Shown here: positions 27,346 to 35,390 of the stretch, in pieces
Layout: every line of letters starts with the position of its first letter
Position numbering within the stretch: position 1 is the stretch's first letter
Assembly (NCBI GenBank): GCA_020851235.1
Contig: JADZDD010000017.1
Coordinates: 62,001 to 126,000 of the forward strand
DNA: 64,000 bases
Direction of reading: 5' to 3'
Origin: Burkholderiales bacterium
GTDB taxonomy: Bacteria; Pseudomonadota; Gammaproteobacteria; Burkholderiales; Casimicrobiaceae
Notes under the pieces: generated by a model
The model's input: the letters and a program-made list of their open reading frames with translations, nothing else
What the model was told of the DNA's origin: nothing
Databases searched by the model: none
Program-made: the position numbers and the translations under genes

Positions 27346-28845
27346 ATGCGCGCGCTCGTGGCAAGCCTGGCGGTCGCGCTACTCGTCGCCGGCTGCGCGC
27401 TGGCGCCGCCACCCCCGATCGCCGAGACGCGACAGGCGGCGCTGCCGCAGATGGTGATACCGCCGCGCTACGCCGCGCAGCCTTCGCCCGCCGCAGCGGC
27501 AGGCGAAGGCGCGGCGAGCATCGCGCGAGCACCGGCTGTGGTCACGGATGGCTGGATCGCCGCCTTCCACGATCCGACGCTGGTCGCGCTCGTGGCCGAG
27601 GCCATCGCCTACAACAGCGACCTGCGGATCGCCCAGGCGCGCGTCGAGCAAGCACAGGCCTACCTCAAGATCGCCGGCGCCACCCTCTACCCCCAGGTGA
27701 GCGTACTCGGTCGCGGTGGCGGCAAGATGTCCGACAGCAGCGGATTGTCCGGCATCGGCGTGTTCGTGAACTGGGAGCTCGATCTGTGGGGTCGCGTGCG
27801 CTCGGGTCAGGCGTTCGCGCAAGCGCAGTACGACGCCGCGCAACTCGATGCCGAGTACGCGCGCCAATCCGTCGCGGCTCTTGTCGCCAAGGGCTGGTTC
27901 CTGGCCACCGAGGCGCGCTTGCAGCAAGCGCAGGCGAGTGCGATGCGCGAAGCCGCCACCAAGCTTGCCGACCTCGCGCAGGAGCGCGGCCGGGTCGGTC
28001 GCGGCGACGAGCTCGACGTCGCACTCGCGCAGGCCGCGGTCGCCTCGCTGCGCGATACCGAGCGCGCACTCGCGGCGGCATATCAGCAAGCAGTCCGCGG
28101 CGTGGAGACGCTTGTCGGGCGCTATCCCGCGGCCTCACTCGAAGTGCCCGTCACACTCGCCGCCTGGCCCGGCGACGTTCCGGTGGGACTGCCGTCGGAA
28201 TTGCTCGAGCGGCGCCCCGACGTGGTGGCGGCCGAACGACGCGTCGCCGGCGCCTTTCATCGCACCGAGGAGGCCAAGGCTGCTCGCCTGCCGCGCATCA
28301 CGCTCACCGCCAGCATCACCACGATCTCGAGCGAGCTTTTCTTCCTCAAGAGCCACGACAACCCGGTGTGGAGCCTCGGCGCGGGTCTGCTGCAACCCAT
28401 CTTCCTCGGCGGTCAGCTCCAGGGTCAGGTGGAGGTGCGCACCGCCGAGCAGCAGCAGGCCGTCGCCGAGTACGGCCGCATCGGTGCGCGGGCGTTTGCC
28501 GAGGTCGAGGAGTCGCTGTCGAACGGTTACGCGCTGGCCGATCGTGAGGCGCTGCTCGCCACTGCGGTGCGCGAGAATGCGCGCGCGCTCGACCTCGCCG
28601 GAGTGCGTTATCGCGTGGGCGTGGGTGACCTGCGCGCCGTGCAGCAGCAGCAACTCGCCCTCCACGCGGCGCAGGTGCAGCTCCTGCGCGTGCAAGCCGA
28701 GCGGCGGGTGCAGCGCGTCAACCTGCACCTGGCGCTCGGCGGCAGCTTCGACGCGCCGTCGCAGATGAGCCGCGGCGTGGGCACACCCACGCACGACGAA
28801 GCGAGAACCGCCGCCGGCGCCACCTCCACGGCCAGCGGCCGCTAG
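27346..28845 (+). CDS. Outer-membrane factor lipoprotein, NodT family (YiaVW-linked)
   Basis: A 499-residue TolC/OprM-type channel with a lipoprotein signal (VALLVAGCALAPPPP). The family repeats are visible: FVNWELDLWGRVRSGQAFAQ in the first half and SELLERRPDVVAAERRVAGA in the second. It ends with a Ser/Thr/Ala-rich tail. It starts five bases after the HlyD gene stop, so this is a DUF3302-HlyD-OMF operon. It is clearly less like the other two OMFs of the array than those two are like each other (they share CTVGPDY and RRPDL.QAE). Confidence 0.92.
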   Translation: MRALVASLAVALLVAGCALAPPPPIAETRQAALPQMVIPPRYAAQPSPAAAAGEGAASIARAPAVVTDGWIAAFHDPTLVALVAEAIAYNSDLRIAQARVEQAQAYLKIAGATLYPQVSVLGRGGGKMSDSSGLSGIGVFVNWELDLWGRVRSGQAFAQAQYDAAQLDAEYARQSVAALVAKGWFLATEARLQQAQASAMREAATKLADLAQERGRVGRGDELDVALAQAAVASLRDTERALAAAYQQAVRGVETLVGRYPAASLEVPVTLAAWPGDVPVGLPSELLERRPDVVAAERRVAGAFHRTEEAKAARLPRITLTASITTISSELFFLKSHDNPVWSLGAGLLQPIFLGGQLQGQVEVRTAEQQQAVAEYGRIGARAFAEVEESLSNGYALADREALLATAVRENARALDLAGVRYRVGVGDLRAVQQQQLALHAAQVQLLRVQAERRVQRVNLHLALGGSFDAPSQMSRGVGTPTHDEARTAAGATSTASGR

Positions 28846-28985
28846 ACACGCACGCGGCGTCGCCCCCAATCGGTCCGGTTCGACAAGAGGGGGCCGGCTG
28901 ATGTAAAACGTCAGTCCGCCATGCTGCCCCGCTGCCTCGTGCAGCCGCTCGCCGTGCCCGCTGTTCGCCGCTCGATCCACCTCGC

Positions 28986-30557
28986 ATGATCGCCCCACCC
29001 GTCCTGCCGCCGCGATGCGCGGCGCGTGTCGGCCTCGTCGCGCTCGTCCTTGCCGCACTCGTTGCCGGCTGCGGCCGCGAGCCGCCCAAGGCGCCGGAGA
29101 AGGGCCCCGTCGCGGTCACCACACAGGCGATCCAGCGCCACGACGTGCCGCTCACCGCGGTCTACGTCGCGCAAACGCAAAGCTCGCAGGCGGTGAACAT
29201 CCAGGCGCGCGTCGCGGGCTGGCTCGACAAGCGCCTGTACGTCGAAGGCGCGGTCGTGCGCCGCGGGCAGGTCCTGTTCCAGATGGATGCCAAGCCCTTC
29301 CAGGCGCAGCTCGACGCCGCGAAGGCGGCGCTCCAGCGCAACGAGGCGGCGCTGCAGGTGGCCCGTGCCAACCTCAATCGCACGAAGCCGCTCGCGCAAC
29401 TGAACGCGCTGTCGCAAAAGGACCTCGACGACGCCCAGGGTCAATACGAGCAGGCGGCCGCCGCGGTCGCGCAGGCGCGCGCGCAGGTGACCGAGGCCGA
29501 GCTCAACCTCTCCTACACGACGATTCGCTCGCCGGTCGATGGCGTGTCGAGCTTCGCGGTGGTCGCCGACGGCACGTACCTGTCGCCCAGCAATTCGCAG
29601 CTCACCACCGTGTCGGTGCTCACCCCGATGTGGGTCAACTTCAGCGTTTCCGAGAATGAGATGGAGCGGATCCGCAACGAAGTGCGCGCCGGGCAGTTGC
29701 GCCTGCCCGAAGGCGGCCGCTTCGTGGTCGAGATCGAAATGGTCGACGGCAACCTCTTTCCGTATTCGGGTGCCATCACCTTCGCGGATCCGTCGTACAA
29801 CCCGACCACGGGCACGTTCATGCTCCGCGCCACGGTGAACAACCCCGCCGGCGTGCTGCGCCCGAACCAGTACGTGCGCGTGCGACTCAACGGCGCGGTG
29901 CGGCCGAACGCGATCGTCGTGCCGCAGCGCGCCGTGCAGCAAAGCGCCAAGGGCCACTTCGTGTGGGTGGTGGACAAGAGCGCGCACGCGGAGCTGCGCC
30001 CGGTGGTCGTCGGTGACTGGAAAGGAGAAGGCTGGATCATCGCCGACGGCCTGAACGACGGCGACCAGGTCGTGATCGACGGCGGCGTCCGTCTCACCGA
30101 GGGCGCCGCCGTGAAGGCGACGCCGTACGTGCCGGCTTCACCGCCGGCGCCGGCCGCAGCGGGAGGCACGCCGCAAAAGGGCGCCGCGGGCGTCGATCCG
30201 GGCCGCGGCGCAACCCCGCTGCCGGCGCCGTATCCGTCCGCCACGCCATCGAGCGTCGCGGTCTACTTCCCGAAGGGGCTCGCGAGCCTCGACGCGGCGG
30301 CGCTGCGCACGCTGCGCCTCGCCGCCGCAGCGTACGTCGGCATCGGCACCAGGATCGAAGTGACCGGTTACGCCGACCGCACCGGCAACGCCGCCGCCAA
30401 TGTCGAGCTTGCACAAAAGCGCGCCCAAGCGGTGCGCGACGAGCTCGTGCATCTTGGCGTCAAGGCGCAGCGCATCGCCCTCGTCGCGCCCGTGGCGGTG
30501 ACCGGGTCGGGCCCCGACGACCAGGCGCGTCGCGTCGATCTGCGCGTCCAGCAGTAG
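28986..30557 (+). CDS. RND efflux adaptor fused to an OmpA-like peptidoglycan-binding domain (system 2)
   Basis: A 523-residue protein. Residues 1-28 form a lipoprotein signal with lipobox LVAGC. Residues about 40-375 are a complete AcrA-type adaptor (AVNIQARVAGWLDKRLYVEG, YTTIRSPVDGVSSFAV, FADPSYNPTTGTFMLRATVN, RPNQYVRVRL). A Pro/Ala/Gly linker spans about 376-420. Residues about 422-523 are an OmpA/MotB-like domain: VAVYFPKG opening, VTGYADRTGNAAANVELAQK with RAQAVRDELVHLGV, and ARRVDLRV at the end. Asp464 and Arg479, 15 residues apart, match the diaminopimelate-binding pair of OmpA (Asp271/Arg286 in Acinetobacter). Normal adaptors stop near residue 380-400. The pump gene follows after 12 bases. 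Confidence 0.9.
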   Translation: MIAPPVLPPRCAARVGLVALVLAALVAGCGREPPKAPEKGPVAVTTQAIQRHDVPLTAVYVAQTQSSQAVNIQARVAGWLDKRLYVEGAVVRRGQVLFQMDAKPFQAQLDAAKAALQRNEAALQVARANLNRTKPLAQLNALSQKDLDDAQGQYEQAAAAVAQARAQVTEAELNLSYTTIRSPVDGVSSFAVVADGTYLSPSNSQLTTVSVLTPMWVNFSVSENEMERIRNEVRAGQLRLPEGGRFVVEIEMVDGNLFPYSGAITFADPSYNPTTGTFMLRATVNNPAGVLRPNQYVRVRLNGAVRPNAIVVPQRAVQQSAKGHFVWVVDKSAHAELRPVVVGDWKGEGWIIADGLNDGDQVVIDGGVRLTEGAAVKATPYVPASPPAPAAAGGTPQKGAAGVDPGRGATPLPAPYPSATPSSVAVYFPKGLASLDAAALRTLRLAAAAYVGIGTRIEVTGYADRTGNAAANVELAQKRAQAVRDELVHLGVKAQRIALVAPVAVTGSGPDDQARRVDLRVQQ

Positions 30558-30569
30558 CGGACGAGCCAC

Positions 30570-33500
30570 ATGCTGTCGCGCTTCTTCATCGAGCGACCGG
30601 TCTTCGCGGCCGTCGTCGCGCTCCTCATCTGCCTCACCGGCGTCGTGGCGATGCTGCAGCTTCCCGTCGCCCAGTACCCGACGATCACGCCGGTGCAGGT
30701 CACGGTGTCGGCGACGTATCCGGGCGCGGATTCGCGCACGCTCGCCGAGTCGGTCGCCTCGCCGCTCGAGCAGCAGATCAACGGCGTGGACAAGATGCTC
30801 TACATGTCATCGACGTCGAGCTCCACCGGGCAGCTCACGATGACGATCTACTTCTCGCTCGACACCGATCCGGACATCGCGCAGGTGCAGGTGCAAAACC
30901 GGGTGAACCTCGCGCTGCCGCAGTTGCCGTCGGCGGTGGTGCAGCAGGGCGTCAACGTGCAGAAGAAGTCCTCGTCGATCATGATGCTCGTGGGCATCTA
31001 CGCCAGGGACAATCGCTACGGCGCGAACTACATCGCCAACTACGCGAACGTGTACGTGCTGGAGGCGCTGAAGCGCGTCAACGGCGCCGGCCAGGCGCAG
31101 ATCATGGGCGTGCCCAACCAGGCGATGCGCATCTGGATGAACCCGGACCGCATGGCCTCGCTCGGCATCACGACATCCGACATCGCCAACGCGATCAACC
31201 AGCAGAACCAGCTCTTCGGCGCCGGCCAGATCGGCCAGCAGCCCAATGCCGGGCCGGTCGAACTCACCTTCCCCGTCATCACCCAGCCGCAGTACACCGA
31301 TCCGCGGCAGTACGAGAACATCATCCTGCGCGCATCGCAGGATGGCACCGCGATCGTGCGCGTGGGCGACGTCGCGCGCGCGGAGATCGGCCTGCAGCAG
31401 TACATCGTCAACAGCGAGCTCAACGGCACGCCGGCGACGATCATCGCGGTCTACCAGCAGCCGGGCGCCAACGGCCTCGCGGTGTCGAAGGCGGTGCGCG
31501 ACACGCTGGCGCAGATGAAGACCAAGTTTCCCGACGGGATGGACTACGTCGTCGCGCTCGACACCAACGACTTCGTGCGCCTGTCGATCAAGGAAGTCAT
31601 CAAGACGCTGTTCGAGGCGATCGTTCTGGTCGTGCTCGTCGTGTACCTCTTCCTGCAGAGCTTCCGCACCACGATCATCTGCTCGGTGGCGATCGTGATC
31701 GCGCTGATCGCAACCTTCGCCGGCATGCTGGCCCTCGGCTTTTCGATCAACCTCCTGACGCTGTTCGGACTGGTGCTCGCGATCGGCATGGTGGTCGACG
31801 ATGCGATCGTGGTCGTCGAGAACGTCGAGCGCAACATGGCGCAGCATCACCTGGCGCCGAAGGCGGCGACGATCCAGGCGATGGACGAGATCGCAAGCTC
31901 GCTCGTTGCGGTGGTGCTCGTGATGTGCTCGGTGTTCATCCCCGCGGCCTTCCTGCCCGGGACCACCGGCCAGCTCTACAAGCAGTTCGCAATCACCATC
32001 GTGATCTCGGTTTCGGTGTCGGGCTTCGTCGCGCTCACCGTGACGCCGGCGATGTGCGCGGCGCTGCTCAGGCACAACCCGCCGCCGACACGGGGCCCCT
32101 TCGCCTGGTTCAATCGCCAGGTCGATCGCGTCACCGCGGCCTTCGGCACCGCCGTGACGTACGTCATCAAGCATGCGGCGGTGGCGCTCGTCCTGCTCGC
32201 GGTGTTCCTCTACTCGATCTATCACCTGTTCACGGTGCTGCCGACGAGCTTCGTCCCCAACGAGGACCAGGGCTACGCCTTCGCGGCGATCATCATGCCG
32301 CAGGCAGCAAGCCTCGCCCGCACGCAGGAGATCGCCGCGCGCGCCGATGCGATCTTCAAGGAGATCCCCGGCGTGCGCACGCGCACCGTGGTGACCGGCT
32401 ACAGCCTCCTCGACAGCGGCTTCAAGACCAACGCCGGGACGATCTTCGTCACCTTCGACGACTTCGAGAAGCGCTACGCCGACCTCGCCACCACGAAGGC
32501 GCAGAATGCGCGCGCGATCCTGCAGGCCTTCTACGCGAAGGCGAGCCAGATCGAGGGGGCGATCGTGGTGCCGATCGCGCCACCGGCCATTCCCGGCATC
32601 GGCACCACGGGCGGCTTCGAGTTCTGGATCCAGGACACCGGCACCGGCGACCCCGTCGCACTCGGCAACGTGCTGCAGGACTTTCTCAAGGCGGCCCGCG
32701 CGCGACCCGAACTCACCGGGCTCGCCTCGACGTACTCGGCATCGACGCAGCAGCTCAAGGCCGACGTCGACCGCGAGAAGGCGCAGCTCCTCGGCATTCC
32801 CATCCAGGACGTGTACAGCGCGATCCAGACGCAGTTCGGCTCGCTCGCGGTGAGCCAGTACAACCTCTTCTCGAACGTGTGGTGGGTGATCCTGCAATCC
32901 GACGCACCGTACCGGCAAAACCCCGAGGACCTGACCCGCCTGTACACGCGCAACGCGCACAACCAGATGGTGCCGCTGTCGTCGGTGGTGACCACGCATT
33001 GGACCTCGGGGCCGGACATCCTGCCGCACTTCAACGGCTTCACCGCGGCCAAGATCAACGGCAACGCGGCGGCCGGCTACAGCTCGGGCGATGCCATCGC
33101 GACCATGGAAGCGGTGGCGCAACAGGTGCTGCCGCCCGGCTACACGTTTGCGTGGTCGGGCCTCGCGTTCGAGGAGAAGCAGTCGGGAGGCACTTCGGGC
33201 CTCGCCTTCGTCTTCGGCTTCATCATCGTTTTCCTCGTGCTCGCCGCGCAGTACGAATCGTGGACGCTGCCCGGCGCGGTGATGTCGGCGGTCCCGTTCG
33301 GCATCCTGGGCGCGCTCCTCACCAACCACCTGCGCGGACTCGACAACGACGTGTACTTCCAGATCGGCCTTCTCGTCCTCATCGGCCTCGGAGCCAAGAA
33401 TGCCGTGCTGCGCGTATCGGCGGCGATCGACTTCCGCAAGCAGGGCAAGTCGATCATGGAGGCGACGATCCTCGCCGGCGAGCAGCGGTTGCGGCCGATC

Positions 33501-33770
33501 ATCATGACGTCGCTCGCCTTTGCCGTGGGCTGCCTGCCGCTCGCGCTCGCCGTCGGCGCCGGCGCCAATGCCCGCCATTCGATCGGCACCGGCATCATCG
33601 GCGGCATGCTGGGCGAGACCACGCTCGCCATGCTCTACGTGCCGCTGCTCTTCTATCTGTTTGACCGCATGCGCGAAGGCAAGGACGAGGGCCACGTCGA
33701 GGGCAAGGGCGAAGCCAGCGCCGAGACCAACGCCGCGGCCAGCGCGCCGGCCGCGCCGCGCACCGACTGA
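30570..33770 (+). CDS. RND multidrug efflux pump, HAE1 family (system 2)
   Basis: A 1066-residue AcrB-like pump starting MLSRFFIERPVFAAVVALLI, with 12 predicted helices and two large periplasmic loops. The proton-relay acidic pair is in MVVDDAIVVVENVERNMAQ, and Lys943 is in GLGAKNAVLRVSAAIDF. In that helix AcrB-type pumps read AKNAILIVEFA; here an Arg (948) and a Ser (950) replace the usual aliphatic residue and the Glu. The C-terminal tail is charged (KDEGHVEGKGEASAE). It follows the OmpA-fused adaptor. Its stop shares one base with the start of the outer-membrane factor (TGATG). Substrate unknown. Confidence 0.95.
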   Translation: MLSRFFIERPVFAAVVALLICLTGVVAMLQLPVAQYPTITPVQVTVSATYPGADSRTLAESVASPLEQQINGVDKMLYMSSTSSSTGQLTMTIYFSLDTDPDIAQVQVQNRVNLALPQLPSAVVQQGVNVQKKSSSIMMLVGIYARDNRYGANYIANYANVYVLEALKRVNGAGQAQIMGVPNQAMRIWMNPDRMASLGITTSDIANAINQQNQLFGAGQIGQQPNAGPVELTFPVITQPQYTDPRQYENIILRASQDGTAIVRVGDVARAEIGLQQYIVNSELNGTPATIIAVYQQPGANGLAVSKAVRDTLAQMKTKFPDGMDYVVALDTNDFVRLSIKEVIKTLFEAIVLVVLVVYLFLQSFRTTIICSVAIVIALIATFAGMLALGFSINLLTLFGLVLAIGMVVDDAIVVVENVERNMAQHHLAPKAATIQAMDEIASSLVAVVLVMCSVFIPAAFLPGTTGQLYKQFAITIVISVSVSGFVALTVTPAMCAALLRHNPPPTRGPFAWFNRQVDRVTAAFGTAVTYVIKHAAVALVLLAVFLYSIYHLFTVLPTSFVPNEDQGYAFAAIIMPQAASLARTQEIAARADAIFKEIPGVRTRTVVTGYSLLDSGFKTNAGTIFVTFDDFEKRYADLATTKAQNARAILQAFYAKASQIEGAIVVPIAPPAIPGIGTTGGFEFWIQDTGTGDPVALGNVLQDFLKAARARPELTGLASTYSASTQQLKADVDREKAQLLGIPIQDVYSAIQTQFGSLAVSQYNLFSNVWWVILQSDAPYRQNPEDLTRLYTRNAHNQMVPLSSVVTTHWTSGPDILPHFNGFTAAKINGNAAAGYSSGDAIATMEAVAQQVLPPGYTFAWSGLAFEEKQSGGTSGLAFVFGFIIVFLVLAAQYESWTLPGAVMSAVPFGILGALLTNHLRGLDNDVYFQIGLLVLIGLGAKNAVLRVSAAIDFRKQGKSIMEATILAGEQRLRPIIMTSLAFAVGCLPLALAVGAGANARHSIGTGIIGGMLGETTLAMLYVPLLFYLFDRMREGKDEGHVEGKGEASAETNAAASAPAAPRTD

Positions 33771-35305
33771 TGGCCGTGCCGCGCACCCTCCCCCCCGGTA
33801 CCGCGGCCCCGCGCGCATGGCGCAGGCGCGCGCGGCATCGCGCGTGGCGCGTGCTCGCCGCCGCGCTGGGTGCAGTGCTCGCGACCGGCTGCACCGTCGG
33901 CCCCGACTACGCGCGCCCGACGATCGCTACGCCGACGCGCTTCGCGTACCTGCCCAAGGACGCCGCCGAGGTCGCCAACAGCCGCTGGTGGCAGCAGTTC
34001 GACGACCCGGTCCTCGACGCGCTCATCGCCGAGGCGCTCGCGCACAACGAGAACGTGAAGGTCGCCGCCGGCAACGTCGAAGCGGCCGCCGGCATCCTCA
34101 CGCAGACGCGCTCGGCCGCGTTCCCGCAGGTGGGTTACGACGCGAGCGCCGGACGCACGCGCACCAGCGAGGCCGGCATGGCGCCCGAACTCGCGGCACG
34201 CATTCCCAATCCGCAGGGCGCGTACCAGGCACTGCTCTCGGCGAGCTGGGAGATCGACCTGTGGGGTCGCATCCGGCGCCTGTCCGAAGCGGCGCGGGCG
34301 AATCTCCTGGCCACCGACGAGGCGCGCAAGGGCGTGATCCTGACGCTCGTCGCCGGTGTGGCGACCAACTACCTCACGCTGCGCGGCCTCGACCAGCAAC
34401 TCATCGTCGCGAAGCAGACACTCGCCGCGTACGGCGAGTCGTTGCAACTGTTCAAGCTGCAGTTCCAGTACGGCCAGATCTCGCAGATGAACGTGGCGCA
34501 GGTGCAGTCGCAATACGAAACCGCCGCCGCGCAGATCCCGCAGATCGAATCGCAGATCGCGCAGATCGAGCTTGCCTTGGGCGTGCTGCTCGGCCGCAAC
34601 CCCGGCCCGATCCCGCGCGGCAAGTCGATCTACGAGCTGGTGCTGCCGGCCGTGCCGGCGGGACTGCCGTCGCAGCTTCTCACGCGGCGGCCCGATCTCG
34701 TGCAGGCGGAGAACGAGCTGATTGCGGCCAACGCACAGATCGGCGCCGCGCGCGCGCTGTACTTCCCCACCGTCTCGCTCACCGGAGGCGGCGGCACGGC
34801 GAGCGCGTCGCTGTCCGATCTGTTCCACGGGCCGGCGCGCGTGTGGAGCTACGCCGGCGCGCTCGCCGGACCGATCTTCACGTTCGGTGCGGTGAGCGGC
34901 CAGGTCGCGCAGGCCGAAGGCGCGCGCGAAGCGGCACTCGCCGGCTACCGCTACGCGATCCAGAATGCATTTGCCGAGGTCGACACCTCGCTCGTGGCGA
35001 ACCAGAAGGTGCAAGAGCAGCTCGCCGCGCAGCAGCGCCTGGTCGATGCGCTGAAGGACTACGCGCGGCTCGCGCATCTGCAATACGACGGCGGCTACAC
35101 GTCGTACACGACGGTGCTGCAGGCCGAGCAGCAGCTCTTTCCGGCGGAACTCGCGCTGGCGGCGGTGCGCGCTTCCACGTTCAGCTCGAGCGTGGCGATC
35201 TACAAGGCGATGGGCGGTGGCTGGATCGTCGACGCCGACCGCATGACCGGCAACGCCGCGCCGCCCCCGGCCACGCGCGCCACGGGGATGCCGCCGCTGT
35301 TCTAA
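33770..35305 (+). CDS. RND outer-membrane factor lipoprotein, NodT family (system 2)
   Basis: A 511-residue OprM-type channel. An Arg-rich start and hydrophobic stretch end in the lipobox VLATGCTVGPDYARP. It has the early SRWWQQFDDPVLDALIAEAL, then SWEIDLWGRIRRLSEAARAN and SQLLTRRPDLVQAENELIAA. It is translationally coupled to the pump (TGATG) and ends the nine-gene efflux array. The 85 bases beyond it, facing the convergent AspT gene, contain no obvious terminator. Confidence 0.93.
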   Translation: MAVPRTLPPGTAAPRAWRRRARHRAWRVLAAALGAVLATGCTVGPDYARPTIATPTRFAYLPKDAAEVANSRWWQQFDDPVLDALIAEALAHNENVKVAAGNVEAAAGILTQTRSAAFPQVGYDASAGRTRTSEAGMAPELAARIPNPQGAYQALLSASWEIDLWGRIRRLSEAARANLLATDEARKGVILTLVAGVATNYLTLRGLDQQLIVAKQTLAAYGESLQLFKLQFQYGQISQMNVAQVQSQYETAAAQIPQIESQIAQIELALGVLLGRNPGPIPRGKSIYELVLPAVPAGLPSQLLTRRPDLVQAENELIAANAQIGAARALYFPTVSLTGGGGTASASLSDLFHGPARVWSYAGALAGPIFTFGAVSGQVAQAEGAREAALAGYRYAIQNAFAEVDTSLVANQKVQEQLAAQQRLVDALKDYARLAHLQYDGGYTSYTTVLQAEQQLFPAELALAAVRASTFSSSVAIYKAMGGGWIVDADRMTGNAAPPPATRATGMPPLF

Positions 35306-35390
35306 GACGCCCGCGTCGCGGTCGCACCGCGCCCGGCGGCCCTGGCCGCGTGCGCTGTACGTACGTCCGCGACGTGGCGACGCCCGACCG

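Noticed and set aside
30807-33818. A 1003-codon minus-strand open frame opposite the second RND pump
   Set aside because: It mirrors the RND reading frame and is full of His/Asp/Arg, the usual antisense artefact at high GC.
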